This document shows, in pieces, positions 1-8,275 of a stretch of 64,000 nucleotides of DNA. Both the position numbers and the translations under genes were made by a program. The DNA lies in assembly GCF_001523745.2 (NCBI RefSeq), contig NZ_CP013387.1, forward strand, positions 1,488,001-1,552,000. The letters are read 5' to 3'. Each line of letters starts with the position of its first letter. Positions within the stretch are counted from its first letter, which is position 1. Source of the DNA: Burkholderia mayonis (GTDB lineage: Bacteria; Pseudomonadota; Gammaproteobacteria; Burkholderiales; Burkholderiaceae). The notes beneath the pieces were generated by a model that saw nothing but the letters and a program-made list of their open reading frames with translations, had not been told where the DNA came from and made no database searches.

Positions 1-489
1 CCGGTCGAGCGCGCGAATCATCCGGTCTGGTCGGTGCCCGCCGAGGCGGCCGACGCCTACGCGGACTGGCTGAGCGAAGCGACCGGCCGGCGCTTCCGGC
101 TGCCGAGCGAGGCCGAGTGGGAATACGCGGCGTCGGGCGGCACGGGCGTCGAGTATCCGTGGGGCGACGCGTTCGATCCGCGAGCGGCGAACACGGTCGA
201 AGCCGGGCCGCTGTCGACGACGCCCGTCGGCATCTTCCCGCTCGGCCGCAGCGTGTTCGGGATCGACGACCTCGCCGGCAACGTCGAGGAATACGTCGCG
301 GACGACTATCACCCGTATCCGGGCGGTGCGGCGATCGACGACGACCTCGCACTCACGCAAGGCAGCTACCGGATCGCGCGCGGCGGCAGCTTCACGCGCT
401 TCGGCGATCTCGCACGCTGCGCGCGCCGTCACGGCCGCTATCAGCGCGACATCTACGCGATGGGCTTCCGGCTCGTGGAGGCGCGATGA
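1..489 (+). CDS. FGE/EgtB-fold (sulfatase-modifying factor-like) protein, 3' part
   Basis: The open frame runs in from the window edge, so only the last 162 residues are visible. They carry the C-terminal core of the formylglycine-generating-enzyme fold: RLPSEAEWEYAA, YPWGD, GNVEEYV, then RIARGGSF and a final MGFRLVEAR. The cysteine pair that true formylglycine-generating enzymes use lies in the stretch after RGGS; here that stretch has a single Cys (LARCARR), so copper-dependent sulfatase activation looks unlikely and a pathway role is more probable. ToxD of toxoflavin clusters is a protein of this fold, and the next gene is a RibD-like deaminase as in tox operons. The stop codon overlaps the ATG of a 37-codon reading frame (486-599). 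Family assignment is firm; function is not. Confidence 0.8.
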   Translation, partial: PVERANHPVWSVPAEAADAYADWLSEATGRRFRLPSEAEWEYAASGGTGVEYPWGDAFDPRAANTVEAGPLSTTPVGIFPLGRSVFGIDDLAGNVEEYVADDYHPYPGGAAIDDDLALTQGSYRIARGGSFTRFGDLARCARRHGRYQRDIYAMGFRLVEAR

Positions 490-599
490 ACGCGAAACGG
501 ACCGCCATTCGGCGCGCGCGCCGCACATCGGCTTCTCCGGCGCGCGGCCGCCCCGGGCATTCGGCACGCGCCGCGCACCGGGCGGACGGCAGACGATGA
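486..599 (+). CDS. possible 37-codon Arg-rich coupling ORF
   Basis: This short frame begins with an ATGA overlap on the stop of the preceding gene and ends with an ATGA overlap on the start of the deaminase gene. The predicted peptide (MNAKRTAIRRARRTSAS...) is very basic and resembles nothing I recognise. It may be a translational-coupling leader, or chance in a GC-rich 106-base gap. Confidence 0.25.
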   Translation: MNAKRTAIRRARRTSASPARGRPGHSARAAHRADGRR

Positions 600-1768
600 A
601 TACGTTTTCCGATATCGACCGCCTGCACATGGCCCATGCGCTGCGGCTCGCCGAACAGGGCCTTTACACGACGCGCCCGAATCCGCGCGTCGGCTGCGTG
701 ATCGCACACGGCGAACAGGTGCTCGGCGCCGGCTGGCACCGGCGCGCGGGCGAACCGCACGCGGAAGTGCACGCGCTGCGCGAAGCCGGCGAACGCGCGC
801 GCGGCGCGACCGCATACGTGACGCTCGAGCCGTGCGCGCATTACGGCAGGACGCCGCCGTGCGCGAACGCGCTCGCCGCGGCGGGCGTCGCGCGCGTCGT
901 GATCGCGGCGCGCGATCCGTTCGAGCAGGTCGCGGGGCGCGGCGCCGCGCGACTCGCCGACGCGGGCGTCGTCGTCGAACAGGGGTTGATGGAAGCCGAG
1001 GCGCGCGAGCTGAACATCGGCTTCTTCAGCCGGATCGAGCGCGGCCGCCCGTGGACGCGCGCGAAGCTGATCCTGTCGATCGACGGGCCGCTCGATGCGA
1101 TCGACCGGACGGTGCTCGGCGCGACGGAATCCGAGTCGCGCGACGATGTCCGGCACTGGCGGGCGCGCAGTTCCGTCGTGCTCGCGCCGCACGGCGCGCC
1201 CTTCCCAGCGGCGCGCAAGGGCGCCGCGTCGCGCTACGTCGTCCGCTCGCGCGACTTCGCAGCGCTCGACGCGTCGCCCGCGGCGACGGAAAGCGTGCCG
1301 ACGCTCGCGCTGCATCGGGAAGACGCGGGCGTCGCCGCCGGTTACGCAGCCGCGCATGCCGATGCGGCGGCCGCATCCGCATCATCCTCCGATGCCGACG
1401 CCGACCTCCGCTTGCCCGACGCACTCGTACGCCTTGCGGCGCGAGGCGTCAACGAGCTGTTCATCGACGCCGATCTCGCGCTATGCGACGCGTTGTTCGA
1501 AGACGATCTCGCCGACGAGCTGCTGCTGTACGTGCATCCGTCGCGCTGCGGCGTGCCCGTGCCGGCGCCGCGGCTCGTCGCGTCGATCGACGACGTCGCG
1601 CACCGCTGGGGCCTGCGGCCGTTCCACCATCGCGCGATCGGCTGCGGCCAACGCATCCTGCTGCGCCGTCGCGAGGCAACCCGAGCAGACAGTACGTCAA
1701 TAGCCGCGCGGCGCCCGTCGCCGCGCACCGGTTTTTCCCAGGACCACATCGAACGAGGACCTCAATGA
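596..1768 (+). CDS. RibD-like bifunctional deaminase/reductase (ToxE-like)
   Basis: A 390-residue protein whose N-terminal half is a CMP/dCMP-type deaminase of the RibD family. The zinc motif is complete: H55-A-E57, and C80 and C89 in PCAHYGRTPPC. The C-terminal half starts like the RibD reductase (AKLILSIDG) but then departs from it: the NADPH-binding glycine region is not conserved and an Ala/Asp-rich insert lies near residues 250-270, so the reductase may be inactive. Known riboflavin RibD deaminates the GTP cyclohydrolase II product, and ToxE does the analogous step in toxoflavin synthesis. The start is the first ATG that gives the RibD N terminus (MAHALRLAEQG); its ribosome-binding site is weak, fitting coupling to the frame upstream. 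The stop overlaps the next ATG (ATGA). A dedicated small-molecule pathway is more likely than riboflavin supply. Confidence 0.8.
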   Translation: MNTFSDIDRLHMAHALRLAEQGLYTTRPNPRVGCVIAHGEQVLGAGWHRRAGEPHAEVHALREAGERARGATAYVTLEPCAHYGRTPPCANALAAAGVARVVIAARDPFEQVAGRGAARLADAGVVVEQGLMEAEARELNIGFFSRIERGRPWTRAKLILSIDGPLDAIDRTVLGATESESRDDVRHWRARSSVVLAPHGAPFPAARKGAASRYVVRSRDFAALDASPAATESVPTLALHREDAGVAAGYAAAHADAAAASASSSDADADLRLPDALVRLAARGVNELFIDADLALCDALFEDDLADELLLYVHPSRCGVPVPAPRLVASIDDVAHRWGLRPFHHRAIGCGQRILLRRREATRADSTSIAARRPSPRTGFSQDHIERGPQ

Positions 1769-2817
1769 GCGCATCTGCAGTCGAGACCATCTACGAGTCG
1801 ACCGAAGACAAGGCGGCACTGACTTCGGTCGTCGACTTGGTGAAGCTGTCCGACCAATACCGGCAATCGGCGATCCTGCATTACGCCGTCGCCGAAAAGC
1901 TGTTCGATTTGACGCAAACGAGCCGCACGCCGGCCGAAGTCGCCGCGAGCTTCGGCATGGTCGAGAGCAAGGTCGCGATCCTGCTGCACGCGCTCGTCGC
2001 GCTCGGCCTCTTGAGCAAGGACGGCGACGCGTTCCGCAACACCGAGCTGACCGCGCGCTACCTGACGAGCACGAGCGCCGACTACATCGGCCCGATCGTC
2101 GAGCACCAGCATCTGCAATGGGACAACTGGCCCCGCCTTGGCGAAATCCTGCGCAGCGAAAAACCGCTCGGCTTCCAGCAGGAGAGCCGCTTCGCGCACG
2201 ACACCCGCGCGCGCGACGCGTTCAACGACGCGATGGTGCGCCTGAGCCAGCCGATGGTCGACGTCGTGAGCGGTCTCGGCGTGTTCGCCCATGCGCGCAC
2301 CGTGATCGACCTCGCGGGCGGCCACGGCACGTATCTCGCGCAAGTGCTGCGCCGCCACCCTGAGCTGACGGGCCAGATCTGGGATCTGCCGACGACCCGC
2401 GACGCCGCGCAGAAAACGATCAACGCGCACGGCCTCGCCGGCCGCGTCGAGTTCTTCGAGAAGAACCTGCTCGACGCACGCAACTTCGAGGGCGGCGCGG
2501 CGGACGTGGTGATGTTGAACGACTGCCTGCACTACTTCGACGATCCGGAAGCGCGCGCGGTAATCGGCCATGCGGCCGGCCTCGTGAAGCCGGGCGGCGC
2601 ACTCCTGATCCTCACGATGACGATGGACGACAACCGTGTCGCGCCGGCGCTGTCCGCCGATTTCTCGCTGCACATGATGGTGAACACGAATCACGGCGAG
2701 CTGCATCCGACGCCGTGGATCGCCGGCGTCGCGCGCGACAGCGGCCTGTCGGTCAGCGAGCGGTCGATCGGCCGCTACACGCTTCTCATCGGTCAACGCC
2801 CCGCCAGCGAGGTCTAA
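1765..2817 (+). CDS. SAM-dependent methyltransferase (Methyltransf_2 type)
   Basis: A 350-residue protein with an N-terminal winged-helix dimerisation region (about residues 20-100, ending FRNTELTARYL) and a C-terminal Rossmann methyltransferase domain. The SAM-binding loop is VIDLAGGHGTYL, followed by the acidic WDLP and motifs VVMLNDCLHYFDD and LVKPGGALLI. This is the architecture of small-molecule O- and N-methyltransferases of secondary metabolism, such as plant COMT and bacterial hydroxyneurosporene-type enzymes. It overlaps the deaminase stop by ATGA and is preceded by an AGGA ribosome-binding site. ToxA of toxoflavin clusters is a methyltransferase but, as I recall it, of another subtype, so the product may differ. 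The acceptor cannot be told from sequence. Confidence 0.85.
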   Translation: MSASAVETIYESTEDKAALTSVVDLVKLSDQYRQSAILHYAVAEKLFDLTQTSRTPAEVAASFGMVESKVAILLHALVALGLLSKDGDAFRNTELTARYLTSTSADYIGPIVEHQHLQWDNWPRLGEILRSEKPLGFQQESRFAHDTRARDAFNDAMVRLSQPMVDVVSGLGVFAHARTVIDLAGGHGTYLAQVLRRHPELTGQIWDLPTTRDAAQKTINAHGLAGRVEFFEKNLLDARNFEGGAADVVMLNDCLHYFDDPEARAVIGHAAGLVKPGGALLILTMTMDDNRVAPALSADFSLHMMVNTNHGELHPTPWIAGVARDSGLSVSERSIGRYTLLIGQRPASEV

Positions 2818-2819
2818 CC

Positions 2820-3683
2820 ATGCTCGTCTTCGAACTGATCAATCTCGACGTCAATCCCGCCGACGCGGAACAGATCACACGCACGCTGTCCGCGCAATGC
2901 ACGGCGGCCGGCTACCGGCTGCGCGCGCCGCAAGCGGACGGCGCCGCACCCGACGGCGTGTTCGTGCTGTCGCGCTCGGCTGCCGCCGCGGCGAACGCCG
3001 AGCGCACCGGCCCGGCCGGCTGGGCGGCCGCCGCGCAGATCCGCATCGATCCGGCCGGCGCGAACGGCGAAGCGCCCGCCGTCTGGCAGGAAGGCCATTC
3101 GAGCGCGTTCTGCTATCCGCTCGCGCTCGAACTGACGGCGGCCGACGCATCGTCCGACGTCGCGCGCGACTGGCTCGCGAGCTTCGCGACCTTCACCGCT
3201 TGCATCAAGATGTGGCGCCGGCTGCGCGACGAGCCCGAGCAAGGCCGGCCGCACGAATTGCGCGTGAACCACATCAACATCCTCGCCCGCGATCTCGACA
3301 AATCAGTCGATTTCTACCGCCGAATCTTCGGAGCCGCTTACTGCTACAACCTCGGTCCGAAGAAGGTTGTAATGGAGCTGAACGGCTTCGATTTCTTCAT
3401 CGAGCAGGCGGACGTGGTCGCCTACCCGCCTGGCTATCACTTCGGCGTGCGCTCGGATCCGGACGGCGTCAAGGCGATCGCCGAACTCGTCGAGGCGGAC
3501 GGCGGCATCGAGATCGTCAAGGGCAACGGCCCGGCACCCGGCTATCACGCAGGGCCGGACCGCGTGCGCACCGCCTTCTACTTCCAGGACCCCGACGGGC
3601 TCGAAATCGAAGTCTATTCCCCGGAGATCGAAATGCTCGAGAGCAATCCGCACCTGATCTCGCAGCATCTGTCGCCGTCCTGA
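2820..3683 (+). CDS. VOC-superfamily metalloenzyme with unassigned N-terminal domain
   Basis: A 287-residue protein. Residues 1-140 form a domain I do not recognise. Residues 146-280 are a vicinal-oxygen-chelate (glyoxalase/extradiol dioxygenase) fold starting RVNHINILARDLDKSVDFY. Metal ligands can be picked out as H151, H207 (GYHFGV) and E264 (LEIEVYS), the usual two-His one-carboxylate set. VOC enzymes include dioxygenases, isomerases and resistance proteins; the toxoflavin-degrading enzyme TflA is one. Within this operon it could be a tailoring oxygenase or a self-protection enzyme. It starts two bases after the methyltransferase stop, so the two are cotranscribed. Fold and ligands are clear; substrate is unknown. 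Confidence 0.8.
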   Translation: MLVFELINLDVNPADAEQITRTLSAQCTAAGYRLRAPQADGAAPDGVFVLSRSAAAAANAERTGPAGWAAAAQIRIDPAGANGEAPAVWQEGHSSAFCYPLALELTAADASSDVARDWLASFATFTACIKMWRRLRDEPEQGRPHELRVNHINILARDLDKSVDFYRRIFGAAYCYNLGPKKVVMELNGFDFFIEQADVVAYPPGYHFGVRSDPDGVKAIAELVEADGGIEIVKGNGPAPGYHAGPDRVRTAFYFQDPDGLEIEVYSPEIEMLESNPHLISQHLSPS

Positions 3684-3717
3684 CGCACACCCGACCCAGC
3701 AACCGACGAGGTAGTCC

Positions 3718-5121
3718 ATGAGTTCCATCACCGCCCCTTCGTGGGGAGAACTGCTGTCCGGCCGCAACGGCTTGCGCTCGATCGCGCTCGCAGGAGGCGT
3801 CGCGCTGCACGCGATCAACATCTATATCGCGACGACGATCCTGCCCTCGGTCGTGCGCGACATCGGCGGACTCGAGTACTACGCATGGAACACCACGCTG
3901 TTCATGGCCGCCTCGATCATCGGCGCGCCGCTGTCCGCGAACGTGCTCAGCCGTTTCGGACCGCGCGCCGCCTATCTCGTCGCGCTCGTCGTGTTCTGCG
4001 CGGGCACGCTCGCGTGCGCGGGCGCGAAGGACATGCCGTGGATGCTCGTCGGCCGCTTTGCGCAGGGCTTCGGCGGCGGCATCCTGTTCGCGCTCAGCTA
4101 TGCGCTGATCCGCATCGTGTTCGACGAGCGCCTGTGGTCACGCGCGATGGCGATGGTGTCCGGCATGTGGGGGGTCGCGACGCTGTGCGGGCCCGCGATC
4201 GGCGGGATCTTCGCGCAATCGGGCACCTGGCGGCTCGCGTTCGTCGCGCTCGTGCCCGTCGCCGTCCTGCTTGCGCTGATCGTGATCGTCCAGTTGCCCG
4301 CGCGCGAAGCGTCGGGCGCACGGGCCGGGCGGCCCGCAATCGGCAAGATCCTGCTGCTCGCGGTGTCGGTGCTCGTCGTGTCGGTCGCGAGTCTGTCGAA
4401 GGAGATCGTCGCGAATGTCGCGGGCGTCGCCGCGGGCCTCACGATCGCCGTGCTGATCGCGCGCTTCGACCGCGGCGCGACGATCCGGCTGCTGCCGACG
4501 GGCGCGTATGACGTGCGCGCGCCGCTCGGCGCGATCTACGCGTGCATGAGCCTGCTCGTGATCGGGATGACGACCGAGATCTTCGTGCCGTACTTCCTGC
4601 AGATCATCCACGGCTACCCGCCGCTCCTCGCCGGCTATCTGACCGCATTGATGGCGGCGGGCTGGACCGCAGGCTCGCTGTTCAGCTCCGGGCGCAGCGC
4701 GCGCACCGCGCAGGCGCTCGTGCGCGGCGGGCCGCTCCTCGTCGTGCTCGCGCTCGTCGCGCTCGCGATCGTCGTGCCGCCGCGGCATCTGCTGAGCGCG
4801 GGCCCCGGCCTCGCGCTGCTGTGCGCAGCGCTCGCGGCGGTGGGTTTCGGCATCGGCATCGGCTGGCCGCATCTGCTCACGCAAGTACTGACGAGCGCGC
4901 CGGCCGGCCAGGAGGATCTCGCGTCGACGTCGATCACGACCGTCCAGCTCTATGCGACCGCGATCGGCTCCGCGCTCGCCGGCCTCGTCGCGAACCTCGC
5001 GGGCTTCTCGGAGCCGGGCGGCCTCGCCGGCGCGCAGCACGCGGCCGCGTGGCTCTTCGCCGTGTTCGCGGCGGCGCCCGTGCTCGCCGCGCTCGTCGCG
5101 CGCCGCGTGCGCACCCGATGA
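3718..5121 (+). CDS. MFS transporter, probable drug/metabolite exporter
   Basis: A 467-residue integral membrane protein with about 12-14 hydrophobic helices. The loop 2-3 region (NVLSRFGPRAAY) and the helix 5 region (VSGMWGVATLCGPAIGG, matching motif C of drug antiporters) place it in the major facilitator superfamily, closest in style to the DHA2/EmrB exporters. A GAGGTAG ribosome-binding site precedes the ATG. Its place inside the operon suggests export of the pathway product; this is inference. Confidence 0.85.
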   Translation: MSSITAPSWGELLSGRNGLRSIALAGGVALHAINIYIATTILPSVVRDIGGLEYYAWNTTLFMAASIIGAPLSANVLSRFGPRAAYLVALVVFCAGTLACAGAKDMPWMLVGRFAQGFGGGILFALSYALIRIVFDERLWSRAMAMVSGMWGVATLCGPAIGGIFAQSGTWRLAFVALVPVAVLLALIVIVQLPAREASGARAGRPAIGKILLLAVSVLVVSVASLSKEIVANVAGVAAGLTIAVLIARFDRGATIRLLPTGAYDVRAPLGAIYACMSLLVIGMTTEIFVPYFLQIIHGYPPLLAGYLTALMAAGWTAGSLFSSGRSARTAQALVRGGPLLVVLALVALAIVVPPRHLLSAGPGLALLCAALAAVGFGIGIGWPHLLTQVLTSAPAGQEDLASTSITTVQLYATAIGSALAGLVANLAGFSEPGGLAGAQHAAAWLFAVFAAAPVLAALVARRVRTR

Positions 5122-5185
5122 CCGCGGCGCACACCGCACACGCGGTGCGCGCCGCCCGGACGCGCTCCGCAACGGGACAAGCACG

Positions 5186-5677
5186 ATGAGCCCGCCGACC
5201 GACATCGATCTGTTCAAGAGCCTGCACGCGTTCGCGATCGCCGGATGGGCGACGATCGTCACGATCAACAACGTGCAGACGTTCGCCGCGACGACGGGCG
5301 CCGTCGGCCGCACGATGAGCATGGCGCTGCTGAAGCAGGATCCGCCCGTCGACACGCCGCTGTTGCGCCGCGCGGCGACGTCGCGCGGCCTGCACCGGGC
5401 CGCGCTCGTGATCATCGTGCTGCTGCAGGCGATCACCGCGATCGCGATGTGGGGCGGCGTCTGCCTGCTGCTGACGACGCCGTCTCCTCACGCGGCCGCA
5501 CTGCCATGGCTCGACGCCGGCGCGACCAGCTTCGCCGCGTGCGCGCTCGTGCTGCTGCTCGGCGGGCTGTGGTACGGCTACTGGATACGTCAGGAAGGCC
5601 TGCAATTGACGCATATCGCGCTCGTCGTCTGGTCGATCGCCGCCTACCTGCTGTTCCACCTCGGTACGACACCTTGA
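5186..5677 (+). CDS. DUF2165-like small membrane protein
   Basis: A 163-residue protein with four hydrophobic segments (about residues 15-35, 70-95, 108-130 and 138-158) and the WATIVTINNVQTF and GLWYGYWIRQEGLQ motifs typical of the DUF2165 predicted small membrane proteins. The role of this family is unknown. It sits between the exporter and the last gene of the operon and could assist transport or membrane protection. Confidence 0.7.
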   Translation: MSPPTDIDLFKSLHAFAIAGWATIVTINNVQTFAATTGAVGRTMSMALLKQDPPVDTPLLRRAATSRGLHRAALVIIVLLQAITAIAMWGGVCLLLTTPSPHAAALPWLDAGATSFAACALVLLLGGLWYGYWIRQEGLQLTHIALVVWSIAAYLLFHLGTTP

Positions 5678-5695
5678 TTTGACAGGATCCCTGCG

Positions 5696-7093
5696 ATGAC
5701 GACTCTTCTTCCCCTTCACGACGGCGATCGCGTCGTGCAGTTCGACGACGACGTCGCCGCCCGGCTCGATGGCTTCGAGCTGCGGCTGCTCGCGGGCCGC
5801 GTCGTCGCGATCCGCGACAACCAGTTCATCGATCTGCAAAACCTGATCGCGGGCGGCGGCGCCGTCACGCGCGACGGCAATCCGTGCGACCTGCGTCGCC
5901 GCAATCTCGGTGCGCTCCATTACGACTTCGGCGGCCACGGCGAGCTCGAACTGCGCGATGCCGCCACCGACGGCGCCGGCCTTGCCGCCGCGCTCGCGCC
6001 GCAGACCGCAGCCGCGCCCCAGGCTCCGGTTGAGGCGGTCCGGCTCGCATCCGGCGACCGCCTCGCGTTCCTGCCGTTCGAGCGCGCGCGCGACGTGCCG
6101 AACATCTCGGCGGACGCGACCCACAACGCGGCGACGCGAATCACGCTGTCGCACTGGCCGGCGAACCGCACGCCCGCGCGCTACAAGGCGAACCTGTCGA
6201 CCGAGAGCGTGCTGCGTTTCGCGCCCGAGTGGGTCGACGATCTCGACGTGCGGCACGTGACGACCGATCACTTCGATCTCGACGGGCTCGCGTCGGTGTA
6301 CGGGCTGATCGCGCCCGACCATGCGTTGCGCCATCAGGCGCTGCTCGTCGACGTCGCGCGCTTCGGCGATTTCGCGCGCGGCCGCTCGGACGCCGCCCGC
6401 CGGCTTTCGTTCGCGCTGAATGCGGTCGCCGCGCAAGCGTCGCGTGACATCGGCACGCCGCGCGACGAGAGCACGCGCATCGCGCGGGTCTTCCACGCGC
6501 TGCTGCCGGCGCTGCGCGACCTGCTCGACGCGCCGTCGATCCCCGACGCGCTGTGGCGCGACGCCGACCTGCACCACGCGGCGACGGAAGCGCTGCTCGA
6601 CCATCCGGACGCCACGCTCGAGCAGCATCCGGAACTCGATCTCGCGGTGTTTCGCCTGCCTGCCGCGGACGCGCTGCGAGGACGCGTGTCGCAGCGCTAC
6701 TTCGGTCTGTCGCCGATCGGCTTTCACAACCGGACGCCGCTGTCGACAGTCGCGCTCGTCGCGCACGGCGACGTCGTCGTGCATCAGCGCTACGAGGGAT
6801 GGGTCGAGCGCGTATCGGCGGCGCCGCGGCCGCGGCGCGATCTGTCGATCTTCGTGCGCGCGCTGCAAGCGGCCGACACGCACGCGCGCCGCTGGCAATA
6901 CGACGGCGTGCAGCACATCATGCCGCGGCTCGGCCACGACGGCGCCCGGCCGAGCGGCATTCCGGCGGAAACGATCGTGCGCGAGCTGAAGCACCTGCTC
7001 GCGGTCGCGCCCGCCGCGTGGCAGCCGACGCCCGCGGCCGAGCGAAGCGCCGAAGCGCCGATCGCTCGCGTCGCGGGCGGCGCGCTCGGCTAG
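5696..7093 (+). CDS. conserved hypothetical protein with DHFDLDG motif
   Basis: A 465-residue soluble protein with no family I can name with certainty. Residues 1-80 contain RVVAIRDNQFIDLQNLI and RDGNPCDLRRRNLGAL; the latter resembles the segment around the HNH core of homing-type nucleases (D-x-x-x-x-L-R-R-x-N-L) but without a complete HNH triad. Residues 175-230 contain VRHVTTDHFDLDGLASVYGL, an acidic/His motif reminiscent of DHH phosphoesterases. The C-terminal part (FRLPAADALRG, ALVAHGDVVVHQRYEGWV) is unassigned. It is the last gene of the operon and its stop overlaps the stop of the convergent regulator. Two acidic/His-rich motifs make an enzyme likely. Confidence 0.6.
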   Translation: MTTLLPLHDGDRVVQFDDDVAARLDGFELRLLAGRVVAIRDNQFIDLQNLIAGGGAVTRDGNPCDLRRRNLGALHYDFGGHGELELRDAATDGAGLAAALAPQTAAAPQAPVEAVRLASGDRLAFLPFERARDVPNISADATHNAATRITLSHWPANRTPARYKANLSTESVLRFAPEWVDDLDVRHVTTDHFDLDGLASVYGLIAPDHALRHQALLVDVARFGDFARGRSDAARRLSFALNAVAAQASRDIGTPRDESTRIARVFHALLPALRDLLDAPSIPDALWRDADLHHAATEALLDHPDATLEQHPELDLAVFRLPAADALRGRVSQRYFGLSPIGFHNRTPLSTVALVAHGDVVVHQRYEGWVERVSAAPRPRRDLSIFVRALQAADTHARRWQYDGVQHIMPRLGHDGARPSGIPAETIVRELKHLLAVAPAAWQPTPAAERSAEAPIARVAGGALG

Positions 7094-7875
7094 AGCATCG
7101 CGACGACGGCCGGCGGCTTGGCGGCCGCCAGCACGTCGGCAGGCACCGGCGGCGCCGCGCGCTCGAGCACGACCGAAAGCTGATTGCGCAGCAGCGACTG
7201 CGGAATGCGGTTGCAATAGCCGGCGCCCGCCGCGAGATCGATCAGTTCGTTCTTGCTCGACGCGGAGAACTTGCAGCGCAAGCTTTCCATATATTGCTCG
7301 ATTGTCCGCACCGACAAGCCGAGGATGTTCGCGACGTCCTTCGCCGTCTTGTTGCGTGCGAGGAAGAACAGCACCTGCCGTTCGCGCTCGGTCAGCGCGA
7401 GCGCGTCCTTCGGCGAATCGATCCGGTACGAGCCTTGCTCGACAGGATCGCCGATCCGCTTGCCCGCATACGAATCGCCGATCACGCGACCGAGCGTGAT
7501 CATGTCGATCTGCGACAGCTCCGCCGCATGAAAAATCGTACCGACGATTTCCTGGTTCCTGTCGACGAGCGGAATCTTCGTGAAGACGAACGCCATCCAG
7601 ACATCCGACGCATACGGATGAACGTCGAGCACCTTGATCGCCCGGCCGGTTTCGCGGACTTCGCTATCCTGCGCCTGGAATTGGTCCGCGCAATTCGACG
7701 AGCCGCACGGCAAATCAAATGCGGATTTATTTTCGAGTTCGCGCGGATTGCGCACGCCGACCACTCGGGCGAATGCATCGTTGACGTGAATGAATCGCGA
7801 CTGGCTGTCCTGGCAGCCCCAAAGACCGGGATAATGATCGAAAATCAACTTCAGTTGGTCAACGAAACACGTCAT
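7090..7875 (-). CDS. PAS-like LuxR-family transcriptional regulator
   Basis: A 261-residue regulator. An N-terminal PAS-like sensory region (about residues 8-125, with GLWGCQDSQSRFIHVNDAFARVVG) is followed by a LuxR/NarL DNA-binding domain (LTERERQVLFFLARNKTAKDVANILGLSVRTIEQYMESL) and a 60-residue tail. It lacks an acyl-homoserine-lactone binding domain and a receiver domain, so it is neither a quorum-sensing LuxR nor a two-component regulator. The start is set by a GGAGG 4 bases before the ATG. The gene converges on the biosynthetic operon with overlapping stop codons and is the obvious candidate for its regulator. Confidence 0.8.
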   Translation of the reverse strand: MTCFVDQLKLIFDHYPGLWGCQDSQSRFIHVNDAFARVVGVRNPRELENKSAFDLPCGSSNCADQFQAQDSEVRETGRAIKVLDVHPYASDVWMAFVFTKIPLVDRNQEIVGTIFHAAELSQIDMITLGRVIGDSYAGKRIGDPVEQGSYRIDSPKDALALTERERQVLFFLARNKTAKDVANILGLSVRTIEQYMESLRCKFSASSKNELIDLAAGAGYCNRIPQSLLRNQLSVVLERAAPPVPADVLAAAKPPAVVAML

Positions 7876-8275
7876 CTGGCCTCCAATTGGTATTTTTCGG
7901 TCACACCTGCGAGTTCGTTGCGCACGCAAAAGCGCGCGCGGACGAAACAGTCTCCTCCACTGCCTGATCGATCACTGCATATTGGCATGCGGAACGACGC
8001 CGCGCGATGCGCGTCGGCACACGCTCACTTGAATCCGATCGGGACATCGGTGTTCCGCCACGCCGTGAAACACGGCTGTTGCGCATTCGAAATAAAACGA
8101 TTCGCGACAACGTTCGCGAATCGTTCATGACAAGGATCGGTCACGCGTGCGTGGCACAACGACCGCGTGACCTGTTTCGGAGTTTAAAGCAATGCAATCG
8201 TAAGATTTAGCCTGAAAACGCTATTAGTGTTTTAGAAAGCGAAAATCTCTATTTCTATTTTTATTCGCTTATTGT
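7876..8275. other. 400-base intergenic region
   Basis: Contains the promoter region of the LuxR-type gene (to its left) and the 3' flank of the SnoaL-like gene. The main structure is the inverted repeat at 8096-8125. The right end (8180-8275) is AT-rich. No credible gene was seen. Confidence 0.5.
8096..8125 (-). terminator. 12-bp-arm inverted repeat, terminator-like on the minus strand
   Basis: AACGATTCGCGA and TCGCGAATCGTT are perfect inverted arms around a 6-base loop. Read on the minus strand the hairpin is followed by TTATTT, as in an intrinsic terminator, about 150 bases after the SnoaL-like gene. It could instead be an operator for the LuxR-type gene 220 bases downstream. Confidence 0.5.

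Noticed and set aside
34..489. True formylglycine-generating enzyme
   Set aside because: The region after RGGS has only one cysteine, so the catalytic Cys pair is missing.
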